Assembly (NCBI RefSeq): GCF_900100305.1 | Contig: NZ_FNEY01000023.1 | Location: 1-64,000, forward strand | DNA length: 64,000 nucleotides | Reading direction: 5' to 3' | DNA from: Paracidovorax citrulli | Lineage (GTDB): Bacteria > Pseudomonadota > Gammaproteobacteria > Burkholderiales > Burkholderiaceae_C | Shown: positions 39,375 to 48,485 of the stretch, piece by piece | Layout: every line of letters begins with the position of its first letter | Numbering within the stretch: position 1 is the stretch's first letter | Notes under the pieces: model-generated | What the model saw: only the letters and a program-made list of their open reading frames with translations | Database searches by the model: none | What the model was told of the DNA's origin: nothing | Position numbers and translations under genes: made by a program

Positions 39375-40940
39375 TCAGGCCGCAGCGGCCTGGCGGCCCC
39401 CGCCCTGCTGCGGCGGGCGGCCGGTTTCCGGCACGGTATTGCGCTGGCCGGCCAGCAATTCGCCCAGCACCCGGTACCCCTCCTCCACCGCAGGCGTGAA
39501 CGGCATGCCGCAGCTCAGCCGCAGGAAACGTTCGTAGCGCCCGGTGTTGGAGAACATGGGCCCCGGCGCCACACGGATGCCGCGTGCCAGGGCATCGTCG
39601 TAGAGCCGCGTGGAGGACAGGCCCGCGGGCAACTCGAGCCACAGGCTGATCCCGCCGGGCGGCAGGCTCAGGCGGGTTCCCGCGGGGAAGTAACGGGCGA
39701 CGGCGCGGGCCGACTGCTCGCGCTGCTCCTTCAGCGAAGCGCGCATGCGGCGCAGGTGCCGCTCGTACGCGGGCGAACCCACGGTGCGCGCCGCCAGCAG
39801 TTGCGACCACGTCTGCATGTTGCGCGTGCGGGCGAACTTGAGCATCTGCACGCGCGCATTCCAGCGGCCGGCGCTCATCCAGCCCTGGCGCAAACCCGGC
39901 GCGAAGCTCTTGCTGAGGGAGGCGCAGTAGATCACCTGTCCCGCGTCGCCCGGGCGGTCCCAGGCCTTGGCGGGCCGCATCGGCTGGGGCGATTCGACGA
40001 ACTCGCGGTAGATATCGTCTTCGATCAGGGCGAGGCCGTGCTCCACGCAGAGCGCGACGAGGCGCTCCTTGTGGGAGTCCGGCATGACGCTGCCCTGGGG
40101 CATCTGCAGGTGCGGCACCACCACCACGGCCTTGAGCCGCGGCTCGTTGCGGGCCGCGAGTTCCAGGGCCTCGATCGATATGCCGGTGTGGGGGCTGCAG
40201 GGAATCTCGAGCGCGCGCAGGCCCCGCACCTCGATCGCCTGCAGGATGCCGAAGAAGGTCGGGGATTCGACCGCGATCACATCGCCGGGCTCGGCCACCG
40301 CGTCCAGCGCGAGGTTCACGGCCTCCGAGTTGCCGTGCGTGGCGCCGATACCCTCGGGCGCGAGGCTCAGGCCGAAGCTGAGCGCATGGTGCGCCATGGC
40401 CCGCTGGAACTCCGGGTGCGTGGACGGGGCGGAGGGGCCATAGACGAGGATGTCGGGCTGTTCGCGCAGCAGCCGGACCGCGAGGCGGTTGAGCGCCTCG
40501 GCATCGAACAGCGCGGGCGCGGGCATGGCGCTGCCCAGGTCCAGCGCGGAAGGCGCACGGCGGGCCTTCTCCAGGAACGTGGAAATGCGTTCGTTGATGC
40601 CGGCGAACACGTGCGGGTCGGGCGGCAGCGGCTCGTGCAGTTCGGGCTCGCGGGCCGCCGGCAGGGAGGCGACACGGGCAGGAACGGCGGCGAAGTACCC
40701 CACCCGCTCGCGCGCCTGGGCGAAGCCTTCGGCCTCCAGGTGCCGCAGCACCTGCAGGGCTGTGGTGAGGCTCACGCCATGCCGCTGGCACAGCTCCCGC
40801 ACCGACGGCAGGCGCATGCCCGGCTGCAGGCTGCCCGCCGCGATGGCCTGCACGTACAGGCCCGCGATCTGCCGGTAGCGCGGCTGGTCCGCGGCCCGCG
40901 CCGCGGGCGACAGGGGGAATTCGGCGACGGAATCGGTCAT
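39375..40940 (-). CDS. MocR-type transcriptional regulator (GntR helix-turn-helix fused to aminotransferase domain)
   Basis: A 521-residue fusion. The GntR winged helix is at about 20-85 (GMRLPSVRELCQRHGVSLTTA). A fold-type I aminotransferase domain follows, with a THGNSEAVNL-type phosphate loop, Asp308 in IEDDIYREF, and the pyridoxal-phosphate lysine Lys344 in SLSKSFAPGLRQGWM. Such regulators sense PLP or an amino compound and control adjacent genes. The ATG at 40940 gives a start 20 residues before the DNA-binding domain. It diverges from the DUF2917 gene, with a 225-base shared promoter region, and that gene is its most likely local target. Confidence 0.9.
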   Translation of the reverse strand: MTDSVAEFPLSPAARAADQPRYRQIAGLYVQAIAAGSLQPGMRLPSVRELCQRHGVSLTTALQVLRHLEAEGFAQARERVGYFAAVPARVASLPAAREPELHEPLPPDPHVFAGINERISTFLEKARRAPSALDLGSAMPAPALFDAEALNRLAVRLLREQPDILVYGPSAPSTHPEFQRAMAHHALSFGLSLAPEGIGATHGNSEAVNLALDAVAEPGDVIAVESPTFFGILQAIEVRGLRALEIPCSPHTGISIEALELAARNEPRLKAVVVVPHLQMPQGSVMPDSHKERLVALCVEHGLALIEDDIYREFVESPQPMRPAKAWDRPGDAGQVIYCASLSKSFAPGLRQGWMSAGRWNARVQMLKFARTRNMQTWSQLLAARTVGSPAYERHLRRMRASLKEQREQSARAVARYFPAGTRLSLPPGGISLWLELPAGLSSTRLYDDALARGIRVAPGPMFSNTGRYERFLRLSCGMPFTPAVEEGYRVLGELLAGQRNTVPETGRPPQQGGGRQAAAA

Positions 40941-41165
40941 GGCGGGGACGCCCCGAAAGGCGCTGGAGGCGGGAAAGCAGTGCCGGCCATCATGCCGCGG
41001 CATCGCACGGCCGCACAGATACAGACAGGCCACACAGTGACCATAACAGAGGCAGAAAAACCCGCACTGTTCTCCTTGCCCTCCGGTCCGCCTGTGCCTG
41101 CCCCGGCATCCGGGTTCTTCCTAGGATGAGGCCCTGTTCCGACGCATCCGCCCCCAGGAGAAACC

Positions 41166-41633
41166 ATGCCGCACGCCACACGCCCAGCCCCTTGCGCATC
41201 CCCTGCTGTCAGCCCCCTTGTTCCCGCGGCCACGCAACTGTCCGTGCGCCCTGGCCAGACGCTGCTGGTCTGCCTGCCGCCCGGCGCTTCGCTGGTGGTG
41301 GAGCATGGCTGCCTCGCGTTGCGGGCCGGTCCGGTCGTGTGGGGGCAGGTGCTGGCATCCCAGGCCCGCCTCGGGACGCTGGAAGCCGGGCAATGCCGGA
41401 CCGGCGCGGCGGAGTCCACGGAGTGGATGGAAGTGTCCAACCCGGGGCATACGACGGCCCATGCCAAGCTGCTGGAGCCTGCCCCCGTCCTGTCATCGCT
41501 GGCGGGGCTGGTCAGGGCCTGCCTGAACCGGCTGGGCGGCGGGATGCGCACCCTGCGGGCGCATGGAAGGCCGAGGCCCGGCACGCCGGACCACGGCCAG
41601 CGGGCGGGGGCCCATGCCACCACAGCACGGTGA
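41166..41633 (+). CDS. DUF2917 family protein
   Basis: A 155-residue protein with a cupin-like segment resembling DUF2917: LSVRPGQTLLVCLPPGASLVVEHGCLALRAGP, which has the family's start-of-barrel pattern. The rest is of low complexity, and the Arg/Gly/His-rich C-terminus looks disordered. No catalytic or metal site is obvious. DUF2917 genes are frequently found beside MocR/GntR-type regulators in Burkholderiales, as here, where the divergent gene encodes one. The role is unknown; control by that regulator is inferred. Confidence 0.7.
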   Translation: MPHATRPAPCASPAVSPLVPAATQLSVRPGQTLLVCLPPGASLVVEHGCLALRAGPVVWGQVLASQARLGTLEAGQCRTGAAESTEWMEVSNPGHTTAHAKLLEPAPVLSSLAGLVRACLNRLGGGMRTLRAHGRPRPGTPDHGQRAGAHATTAR

Positions 41634-41691
41634 TGGCGAACGCCGCCTGCCGTGCCGGCCGCTGCCGCAGCCCGCCCCGGCTCCAGTCAGC

Positions 41692-42906
41692 TCAGGCCTG
41701 CGCGGCCCGCAGCCGCAGCGAGAAATCCCGCAGGGCGGCGATTCCGCTCTCTTCGGCGCGACGGCACCAGGCCTGCAGGTCGGCCGTGAGCTGCTCGCGC
41801 GATTGCGAGGTGTTCAACCAGAGCTGGCGCAGCTCCTCGCGCATCGTGACCATGGTGTCGAGCACGGGATGCGCGGCGCGGGCACTGGCGAGCTGCTCCT
41901 GGGCGCGCGCGGGCACCTTCTCGGCATCGCGGTGCAGCCAGCGGCGCGCGGTACGCAGCACGGACACGTCCGCCTTGCGGGCCTTGAGGGCGGCGATCTC
42001 CTCGCGGCAGGCGCGGCGCACGCCGCGCGCATAGCCGGCCATGACCTCGTAGCGGTTGGCGATCAGGGCCTCGAGCGTCTTCTCGTCCGCCACCGGCTTG
42101 ACGGCGCCCAGGCGCAGCTTGGGCGGCACCTTCCTGACGGTGGCCCAGCCCACGCGGCGCATCAGGCTGATGTAGAGCCAGCCCACGTCGAATTCATAGG
42201 GCTTGACCGAGAACTTGGCCGAGGTGGGATAGGTGTGGTGGTTGTTGTGCAGTTCTTCGCCGCCGATCACGAGCCCCCAGGGCACCAGATTGGTGCTCGC
42301 ATCCTGCGCCTCGAAGTTGCGATAGCCCCAGAAGTGGCCGATGCCGTTGACGACGCCTGCGGCCCAGAACGGGATCCAGAGCATCTGCACGGCCCAGACC
42401 GTCGCGCCGATGGCACCGAAGAGCAGCACGTTGATGATGAGCATCAGCCCCACGCCCTGCCAGGCGAAGCGGCTGTAGACGTTGCGCTCGACCCAGTCGT
42501 CGGGCGTGCCGTGGCCGAACTTGGCCAGGGTCTCGGCATTGGCGGCCTCGGAGCGGTACAGCTCTGCGCCGCGCCACATCACGGTATCCAGCCCGCGCGT
42601 CTGCGGGCTGTGGGGGTCGTCGGCGGTCTCGCACTTGGCGTGGTGCTTGCGGTGGACGGCCACCCATTCCTTCGTGACCATGCCCGTGCCCACCCACAGC
42701 CAGAAGCGGAAGAAGTGCGACGGGACGGCGCCGAGGTCCACCGAGCGGTGCGCCTGGGCGCGGTGCAGGAAGATCGTCACGGCGGCGATCGTGATATGGG
42801 TGGTCACGAGCGTGTAGAGGACGATCTCCCACCAGGACAGGTCCAGCAGGCCATTGGCCATCCAGGCAAGGATGGCATCGAAAACGGCCCGGTCGGGAAG
42901 GTACAT
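41692..42906 (-). CDS. Membrane-bound fatty-acid (delta-9-type) desaturase
   Basis: A 404-residue integral membrane diiron desaturase that introduces a double bond into acyl chains, probably acyl-CoA or phospholipid acyl groups. The three histidine boxes are present: FLHRAQAHR at 47-54, HRKHHA at 85-90 and EELHNNHHTYP near 218-228. The C-terminal third (after about 270) is a soluble, charged extension beyond the usual desaturase length. The start at 42906 is the ATG preceding MYLPDRAVFD. It lies 138 bases downstream of rsmB on the same strand. It should adjust membrane fluidity, perhaps in response to cold. Confidence 0.9.
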   Translation of the reverse strand: MYLPDRAVFDAILAWMANGLLDLSWWEIVLYTLVTTHITIAAVTIFLHRAQAHRSVDLGAVPSHFFRFWLWVGTGMVTKEWVAVHRKHHAKCETADDPHSPQTRGLDTVMWRGAELYRSEAANAETLAKFGHGTPDDWVERNVYSRFAWQGVGLMLIINVLLFGAIGATVWAVQMLWIPFWAAGVVNGIGHFWGYRNFEAQDASTNLVPWGLVIGGEELHNNHHTYPTSAKFSVKPYEFDVGWLYISLMRRVGWATVRKVPPKLRLGAVKPVADEKTLEALIANRYEVMAGYARGVRRACREEIAALKARKADVSVLRTARRWLHRDAEKVPARAQEQLASARAAHPVLDTMVTMREELRQLWLNTSQSREQLTADLQAWCRRAEESGIAALRDFSLRLRAAQA

Positions 42907-43044
42907 GGGAAGCCTTTGAGGAAAGCGGACGGGAAAACTGCCCGATGAAGGGCACTTCAGTGATTTTAGAAGCCGATGCGGCCGGGAAGTTGCACAAGAC
43001 CGCGCGATGCGCGGTGTTTTCATCGGCGGATCAGCCGGGGGAAA

Positions 43045-44319
43045 TCAGCCTTTCCGGGTCCATACCGCGGCGAAGAAGCCATCGGTCTGGTGCAGATGGG
43101 GCCACAGGCGCAGATAACCAGTGCCGCTGGCGCCCCCGCTGCACAGTCCGGCCGCGCCCTCGACCTTGAGCTGCTCCAGCAGCGTGCCCACGTCTTCCGC
43201 CACGAAGTCGGAATGTGCCGCACTGAAGGCTTCCGCGATACCCTCGTTTTCCTCGGGCAGGATGCTGCAGGTGGCGTACACCAGGCGTCCGCCCGGCTTG
43301 AGCAGGCGCGCGGCGCTCTGCAGGATGGCGGTCTGCTTGGCCACCAGTTCCTGGACGGCCTGGGGGGACTGCCGCCATTTCAGGTCCGGGTTGCGGCGCA
43401 GGGTGCCCAGGCCGGAGCATGGTGCATCCACCAGCACGCGGTCGATCTTGCCGGCCAGGCGCTTGATGCGCTCGTCGCGCTCGTGCGCGATCGCGGCGGG
43501 GTGCACGTTGGAGAGGCCGCTGCGGGCCAGCCGCGGCTTGAGCGCGTCGAGCCGGTGGGCGGAGACGTCGAACGCGTAGAGCCGCCCGGTGCTGCGCATG
43601 GCCGCGCCGATGGCGAGCGTCTTGCCGCCCGCGCCGGCGCAGAAGTCCACCACCATTTCGCCGCGGCGGGGCTGCAGCAGCAGGGCGAGGAGTTGCGAGC
43701 CCTCGTCCTGCACCTCGACGGCGCCGCGCGCGAACGCATCGACCTTGGTGAGCGCCGGCTTGCCTTCCACGCGCAGGCCCCAGGGGGAGTACGGCGTGGG
43801 CACTGCGGGAATGCCGGCCTTGGCCAGTTCCTTCTGCACGTCGGCGCGCCTGGCGTTCAGGTCGTTGACGCGCAGGTCGAGCGGCGCCGGCTGGGCCAGG
43901 CTGTCCGCCAGGGCCCAGAAGCCCTCGCCCACCTGGCGCCGGAGCGGCTGCACGAGCCAGTCGGGCAGGTTGTGGCGGTGCGGCTCCAGCAGGTCGGACG
44001 GCGGCACGGCGTCGCACTGGTCGAGCCAGCTCTTCTCGGCATCGGAGAGCGCGCTCTTGAGGAAGTCGCGCGGGCCGTGGAAGCCCAGGATGGCGAGGCG
44101 CCGCTCGCGCGGCCCGGAGCCGGAGCGCGCCAGTTGCTCGAACAGCAGCTTCTTGCGCAGCACGGTATAGGCGGTTTCGGCGAGGGTGGCGCGTTCGCGC
44201 GGACCGAGGGAGCGGTGGTCCCGGAAATAGCGGGACACGACGGCATCGGCGGGGTGTTCGAATTGGAGGGTGAGCCTGACGAGTTCCGCGCAGGCATCCA
44301 GAAGGGCTTTCGGGTGCAT
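43045..44319 (-). CDS. rsmB: 16S rRNA (cytosine-C5)-methyltransferase, RsmB family
   Basis: A 424-residue NOP2/Sun-type m5C methyltransferase. An N-terminal NusB-like helical region is followed by the Rossmann domain with the SAM motif VVDFCAGAGGKTLAIGAAM. The two catalytic cysteines lie in VLVDAPCSGLGTLRRNPD and LVYATCSILPEENE. This matches RsmB (m5C967) rather than RsmF, though the N-terminal domain is less conserved, so another RNA target is possible. The ATG at 44319 (MHPKALLDAC) is the first in a credible coding context. Confidence 0.88.
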   Translation of the reverse strand: MHPKALLDACAELVRLTLQFEHPADAVVSRYFRDHRSLGPRERATLAETAYTVLRKKLLFEQLARSGSGPRERRLAILGFHGPRDFLKSALSDAEKSWLDQCDAVPPSDLLEPHRHNLPDWLVQPLRRQVGEGFWALADSLAQPAPLDLRVNDLNARRADVQKELAKAGIPAVPTPYSPWGLRVEGKPALTKVDAFARGAVEVQDEGSQLLALLLQPRRGEMVVDFCAGAGGKTLAIGAAMRSTGRLYAFDVSAHRLDALKPRLARSGLSNVHPAAIAHERDERIKRLAGKIDRVLVDAPCSGLGTLRRNPDLKWRQSPQAVQELVAKQTAILQSAARLLKPGGRLVYATCSILPEENEGIAEAFSAAHSDFVAEDVGTLLEQLKVEGAAGLCSGGASGTGYLRLWPHLHQTDGFFAAVWTRKG

Positions 44320-44442
44320 GGGAGGATTGTCCCATCCATGCGTGCCGGGCGCGTCACTGTTATGGAATGCAATGCGCTGCAAAAGAAAACAGTATGCATT
44401 TTTCCGGCGCGCCAGGCACTGCCGGCATTAGATTGGGCGGCT

Positions 44443-46020
44443 ATGCACCATGCACCCGTACGACGACCGCGCGCGACTTCGCTGCTTCCGCCCCCCCGGG
44501 CGCTGCGCATGGCAGCCGCTGCCGCGGCGGCGGCGCTGATGTGCGCCTGCGGCGGCGAGAGTGTGACCGCGCAGGCTGCGGCCGCGCCCGCAGGCAGCAT
44601 CGATTCGCTGGGCGCGACGGGCTGGGCCTCCCATGGCACGCCGACCACCGGTGGACAGGGCGCCGCGGCAGAAAGGACCTACACGGTGGCGAACCGCAAC
44701 GAACTCATCCAGGCGCTCTACGGCAACACCGCCGTGATCGCACCGGACGGTTCGGTGCAGGGGACGCCGGACAAGGCGCCCAAGGTCATCCGCATCCGGG
44801 GCACCATCGACCTGAACGTGGACGGCCAGCTGCGCCCTTACACGCCGGACCGCTACGTGGCGGACTCCTGCGCATCGTCGGTGCACGGCTATGCGTCCCA
44901 GGCCAGCCTCTGGTCGGACTACCTCGCGGCCTACCGCCCGGGCGCCTGGGGCAATGCGCGAACGGTGAGCGGCAAGCCGGAAGACGCGCGGGCCTGCGCG
45001 GCGGAACTGCAAAGGCGCGTCGTGACGATCAGCGTGCCGGACAACACGTCCCTGCTGGGCATCGGCACGGACGCGAAGATCCTGCACGGCAATCTCATGC
45101 TGGGCACGCCGGATGCGCCGGTCGCCAACATCGTGATCCGCAACATCACCTTCGAAGACGCATTCGACGACTTCCCCCAATGGGACCCGACGGACTCCTC
45201 CGACGGCCGGTGGAACTCGGAGTACGACCTCATTTCCGTCGCCCATGCCAGCCACGTGTGGATCGACCACAACACCTTCAGCGACGGCGACCGCCACGAC
45301 CATGCCTTCCCTTCCGTGTGGCACGAGACGGTGCACGGCACGGACTACAGCGGCGGCGATTTCAAGGTGCAGCACCATGACGGCCTCGTGGACGTGACCC
45401 GGCACGGCAACTACGTCACCCTGTCGAACAACCATTTCCACGACCACGACAAGGCATTCCTGATCGGTGGCACCGATGTCCCCGGCGCGGACAGCGGCAA
45501 TCCGCGCATGCTGAAGGTGACGTTCCACGGCAACCATTTCCAGAACCTGCGGCAGCGCCAGGCCCGGGTCCGCTACGGGATGGTGCACCTCTACAACAAC
45601 TACTACGAGAACACACGGGACGCCTCGGCCGACTACCCCTGGCTCGCCGGCATGACGCTGGGCCAGAGCGGCAAGGTGCATGCCGAGAACAACGTGGTAT
45701 CGCTCGCCGGCCCGGACCGGCCCGCGCGGCCTGCCGACGTGGCGAACGCCCGGATCTCGGCGGCACGGACGCAGGACTGCGCGGCGCTGTTTTCGGCCAG
45801 CGAGTGCGCCTCCACGTTCTACGACAGCGGCACGGTGCTCAACGGCGGGCCCGCGGACCTGACGGCCGCCGTGCGCTGGTCGTCGGCACTGGCGGCCGCC
45901 CCGGCCTGGAAGCCATCGGACTACTACGACTACACGCTGGAGGACACCGCGGACCTGGCGGCGCGCATCACCGCCCGTGCGGGAGCGGGCAAGCTCGAGG
46001 GTCCCGCAGAACCACGCTGA
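44443..46020 (+). CDS. Secreted pectate lyase, polysaccharide lyase family 1
   Basis: A 525-residue enzyme that cleaves polygalacturonate of plant cell walls by beta-elimination with calcium. The N-terminus is an Arg-rich stretch followed by an alanine run and LMCACGGES. It may be a signal peptide with a lipobox-like cysteine (Cys34 or Cys36), so the enzyme could be anchored as a lipoprotein. PL1 marks: ASHVWIDHNTFSDG, DGLVDVTRHGNYVTLSNNHF, and VTFHGNHFQNLRQRQARVRYG with the catalytic arginine region, then MVHLYNNYYENT. It is longer than many PL1 enzymes, with an insert at about 130-200. An in-frame ATG at 44509 is an alternative start. Confidence 0.9.
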   Translation: MHHAPVRRPRATSLLPPPRALRMAAAAAAAALMCACGGESVTAQAAAAPAGSIDSLGATGWASHGTPTTGGQGAAAERTYTVANRNELIQALYGNTAVIAPDGSVQGTPDKAPKVIRIRGTIDLNVDGQLRPYTPDRYVADSCASSVHGYASQASLWSDYLAAYRPGAWGNARTVSGKPEDARACAAELQRRVVTISVPDNTSLLGIGTDAKILHGNLMLGTPDAPVANIVIRNITFEDAFDDFPQWDPTDSSDGRWNSEYDLISVAHASHVWIDHNTFSDGDRHDHAFPSVWHETVHGTDYSGGDFKVQHHDGLVDVTRHGNYVTLSNNHFHDHDKAFLIGGTDVPGADSGNPRMLKVTFHGNHFQNLRQRQARVRYGMVHLYNNYYENTRDASADYPWLAGMTLGQSGKVHAENNVVSLAGPDRPARPADVANARISAARTQDCAALFSASECASTFYDSGTVLNGGPADLTAAVRWSSALAAAPAWKPSDYYDYTLEDTADLAARITARAGAGKLEGPAEPR

Positions 46021-46073
46021 CGCCGGGCGTCGGGAGTGCCCGGGTGGCTGCAGAGCAAGCGCACAATCCGGCG

Positions 46074-46343
46074 ATGCACAGTCCCTCCCACCCCGATGGC
46101 GAACTGCCTCCGCTGCAGCCCACCCCTCCCGGCCTCTACCGGCATTACAAAGGCATGCTCTACGAGGTCGTCGGTACCGCGCGGCACAGCGAGACGCTGG
46201 AGCCGATGACGGTGTACCGGGCGCTCTACGGCGACCGTGGGCTGTGGGTACGGCCCGCGGCCATGTTCGCGGAGACGGTCCTCATCGACGGGCTGGCCCG
46301 GCCGCGGTTCGAGCCCGTCGCCTCCGGCAGTACGCCAGGCTGA
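46074..46343 (+). CDS. DUF1653 domain protein
   Basis: An 89-residue protein with the DUF1653 pattern: PPGLYRHYKGMLYEVVGTARHSETLEPMTVYRALYGDRGLWVRPAAMF. These are small SH3-like proteins, found alone or fused to other domains, whose function is unknown. It begins about 50 bases after the pectate lyase gene on the same strand, probably unrelated to it in function. Confidence 0.88.
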   Translation: MHSPSHPDGELPPLQPTPPGLYRHYKGMLYEVVGTARHSETLEPMTVYRALYGDRGLWVRPAAMFAETVLIDGLARPRFEPVASGSTPG

Positions 46344-46466
46344 CGACGCGAAGGCGACCGCAGGCGCGTCAGAAGCCGGCCTGCGTCCGCCCGCGGCGCA
46401 CGCCCGTCGCGGGCAGCGGCAGGCGTCCTACAGGCCGGCAGTCCATCCCTGCCTAACGTTGGGTCC

Positions 46467-47027
46467 ATGACGGACCATCCGCTGCAAGGCATGTTCGGGG
46501 AAAAGTCCCTGACCAAGATCGCTGGAATCTACGATGACAAACCACCGGCCGAGGCGCTCGCCGGCCGCCTGCTGCGGCTGCATGGCCTGCGGCCGGGGCA
46601 GGTACGGCTGCTGGGCCCGCAGGACGCACGCGCTTCGCGGGCGGACCTGTTCGGCCGCGCCCTGGAACCGGACCAGCGAGGCGTTTTCCGCACGCTGCCG
46701 CGATCGCATCTCGTGACCGGGCTGGCGGGCGCCCTGGCGGGCGTGCTGTTCTACGCCTGGCTGCTGCGCGGCAGCCAGCCCGTGGTGGCGGGCAGTCCGC
46801 TGCAGGCCTTCCTCGCCATCGTCGGCATCGCCACGGCCTTCGGTGTGCTGCTCGGCGGGCTGGTCTCGCTGCGGCCGGACCACGTGCGGCTGATCACCCA
46901 GGTCCGTTCCGCGCTGCGCGACGGGCATTGGGCCGTGGTGGTCCATCCCACGGACCCGCACCAGGCGCAGCTGGCCAGGGACCTGCTGGACGGCAGCCAC
47001 CCCGGAAAGATCGTAACGGCGCTCTGA
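46467..47027 (+). CDS. Uncharacterised membrane protein with two central helices
   Basis: A 186-residue protein that I cannot assign to a named family. The N-terminal ~80 residues are soluble (LTKIAGIYDDKPPAEALAGR, then LLRLHGLRPGQVRLLGPQDA). Two hydrophobic segments follow (LVTGLAGALAGVLFYAWLL and LQAFLAIVGIATAFGVLLGGLVSL). The C-terminal ~60 residues include HWAVVVHPTDPHQAQLARDLL, which mirrors the N-terminal theme of a residue run that resembles flexible-loop regulators of general stress proteins. The layout of soluble-TM-TM-soluble resembles slipin-less small stress proteins. Codon bias matches its neighbours, so it is a real gene. Function unknown. Confidence 0.72.
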   Translation: MTDHPLQGMFGEKSLTKIAGIYDDKPPAEALAGRLLRLHGLRPGQVRLLGPQDARASRADLFGRALEPDQRGVFRTLPRSHLVTGLAGALAGVLFYAWLLRGSQPVVAGSPLQAFLAIVGIATAFGVLLGGLVSLRPDHVRLITQVRSALRDGHWAVVVHPTDPHQAQLARDLLDGSHPGKIVTAL

Positions 47028-47073
47028 TCCGCCGGCTCACCGCGCTGGCCGCATGGCCGTATCGGCCAAAGCG

Positions 47074-47652
47074 TCAGGACAGCAGCAACTGCAGCACGGC
47101 CGGTGCGTAGATCGCATGCTCCTGCGCCAGCACCCGCTCGGACAGGCGCTCGGCCGTGTCCCCCGGCAGCACCGGCACGACGCCCTGGGCCAGGATGGGC
47201 CCCGCGTCCAGTTCGGGGGTGACGAGGTGCACGGAGGCCCCGGCCACCTTGCAGCCCGCGTCGATGGCGCGCTGGTGGGTATGCAGGCCGGGAAAGGCCG
47301 GCAGCAGCGAAGGGTGGATGTTGACCAGCCGCCCTGCGTAATGCGCCACGAAGCCGGGCGTGAGGATGCGCATGAAGCCGGCCAGCACGACGAGCGCGGG
47401 ATCGTGTGTGTCGATCCGCTGCGCGAGTGCTGCATCGAAGGCCTCGCGCGAAGCGTGGGCCCGGTGGTCCACGGCGTCCGTGGCGATGCCCTGCTCACGC
47501 GCCCAGGCGAGGCCGGGTGCATCGGCCTTGTTGCTCAGCACGGCCGCCACCCGCACGCCGTGGCGGCCTGCCCAGTCCTGCATGCGGGCCGTCCGCACGA
47601 TGGCCGCCATGTTGGAGCCCCCGCCCGAGATCAAAATCACGATGTTCTTCAT
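47074..47652 (-). CDS. purN: Phosphoribosylglycinamide formyltransferase
   Basis: A 192-residue enzyme that transfers a formyl group from 10-formyltetrahydrofolate to GAR in purine synthesis. It starts [19 protein letters not shown] and has the catalytic region [22 protein letters not shown], with the Asn/His pair, and [16 protein letters not shown] with the Asp. The ATG at 47652 is exact to the family. It lies convergent with the preceding membrane protein gene, and divergent from the YceH-family gene 67 bases away. Confidence 0.95.
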   Translation of the reverse strand: MKNIVILISGGGSNMAAIVRTARMQDWAGRHGVRVAAVLSNKADAPGLAWAREQGIATDAVDHRAHASREAFDAALAQRIDTHDPALVVLAGFMRILTPGFVAHYAGRLVNIHPSLLPAFPGLHTHQRAIDAGCKVAGASVHLVTPELDAGPILAQGVVPVLPGDTAERLSERVLAQEHAIYAPAVLQLLLS

Positions 47653-47719
47653 GGGGCGCGGATTATCGCCGCGTCCGTTCCTCCTCCTTGCCTGCGGCGG
47701 TGCCACCCGCCTTGTTTCC

Positions 47720-48418
47720 ATGCCCTTCGATCCCCGCCTCCAGCCCCTGACCGCCGCCGAAGCCCGCGTGCTCGGCACCCTGATGGAAAAGGCCCGCACG
47801 GTGCCCGACAGCTATCCGCTCACCCTGAATGCCGTGGTGACCGGCTGCAACCAGAAATCGAGCCGGGATCCGGTGACCACGCTTTCCGACGCCGAAGTGC
47901 AGGAAGCGCTGGACAGCCTGCGCCGCCGCGCGATGGTGGTGGAGATCGGCGGCCAGCGCGCCACCCGCTGGGAGCACAACTTCACGCGCGCGGCGGGCGT
48001 TCCCGACCAGTCCGCGGCCCTGCTCGGGCTGCTGATGCTGCGCGGCCCGCAGACGGCGGGCGAGTTGCGCATCAATGCCGAGCGCTGGCACCGTTTCGCC
48101 GACATCTCATCGGTCGAGGCGTTCCTGGACGAGCTGCAGTCGCGCAGCGAGGAAAAAGGCGGCCCGCTGGTGGCCCTGCTGCCGCGCGCGCCGGGCGCCC
48201 GCGAATCGCGCTGGACGCACCTGCTCTGCGGCCCTTTGAGCGCCGCCGACATGGCCGCGCAGGCGGCGCAGGCCGCGGCCCCGACATCTTCCGCCCGGGC
48301 GGCCGATCCGGCGCTGGCCGAGCGTGTCGCGGCCCTGGAGGCCGAGGTAGCGGCTCTGCGGGGATCGCTGGCGGCGCTCTGCGGCCAGCTCGGGGTGTCG
48401 CTCCCCGGACAGCCATAA
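47720..48418 (+). CDS. YceH-family (DUF480) protein
   Basis: A 232-residue protein of the DUF480/YceH family, with two winged-helix units. The pattern is [47 protein letters not shown] and, in the second unit, [27 protein letters not shown]-terminal heptad-like Ala/Leu stretch ([22 protein letters not shown]) forms a probable coiled coil. The family is conserved in proteobacteria, and its function is unknown; DNA binding is suggested by the folds. Confidence 0.9.
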   Translation: MPFDPRLQPLTAAEARVLGTLMEKARTVPDSYPLTLNAVVTGCNQKSSRDPVTTLSDAEVQEALDSLRRRAMVVEIGGQRATRWEHNFTRAAGVPDQSAALLGLLMLRGPQTAGELRINAERWHRFADISSVEAFLDELQSRSEEKGGPLVALLPRAPGARESRWTHLLCGPLSAADMAAQAAQAAAPTSSARAADPALAERVAALEAEVAALRGSLAALCGQLGVSLPGQP

Positions 48419-48485
48419 AAAGCACGACCGTGCTACAAATTGCGGTATCGCGCCGGCCACGCCGGCGCTCACACGGAGACACCGC

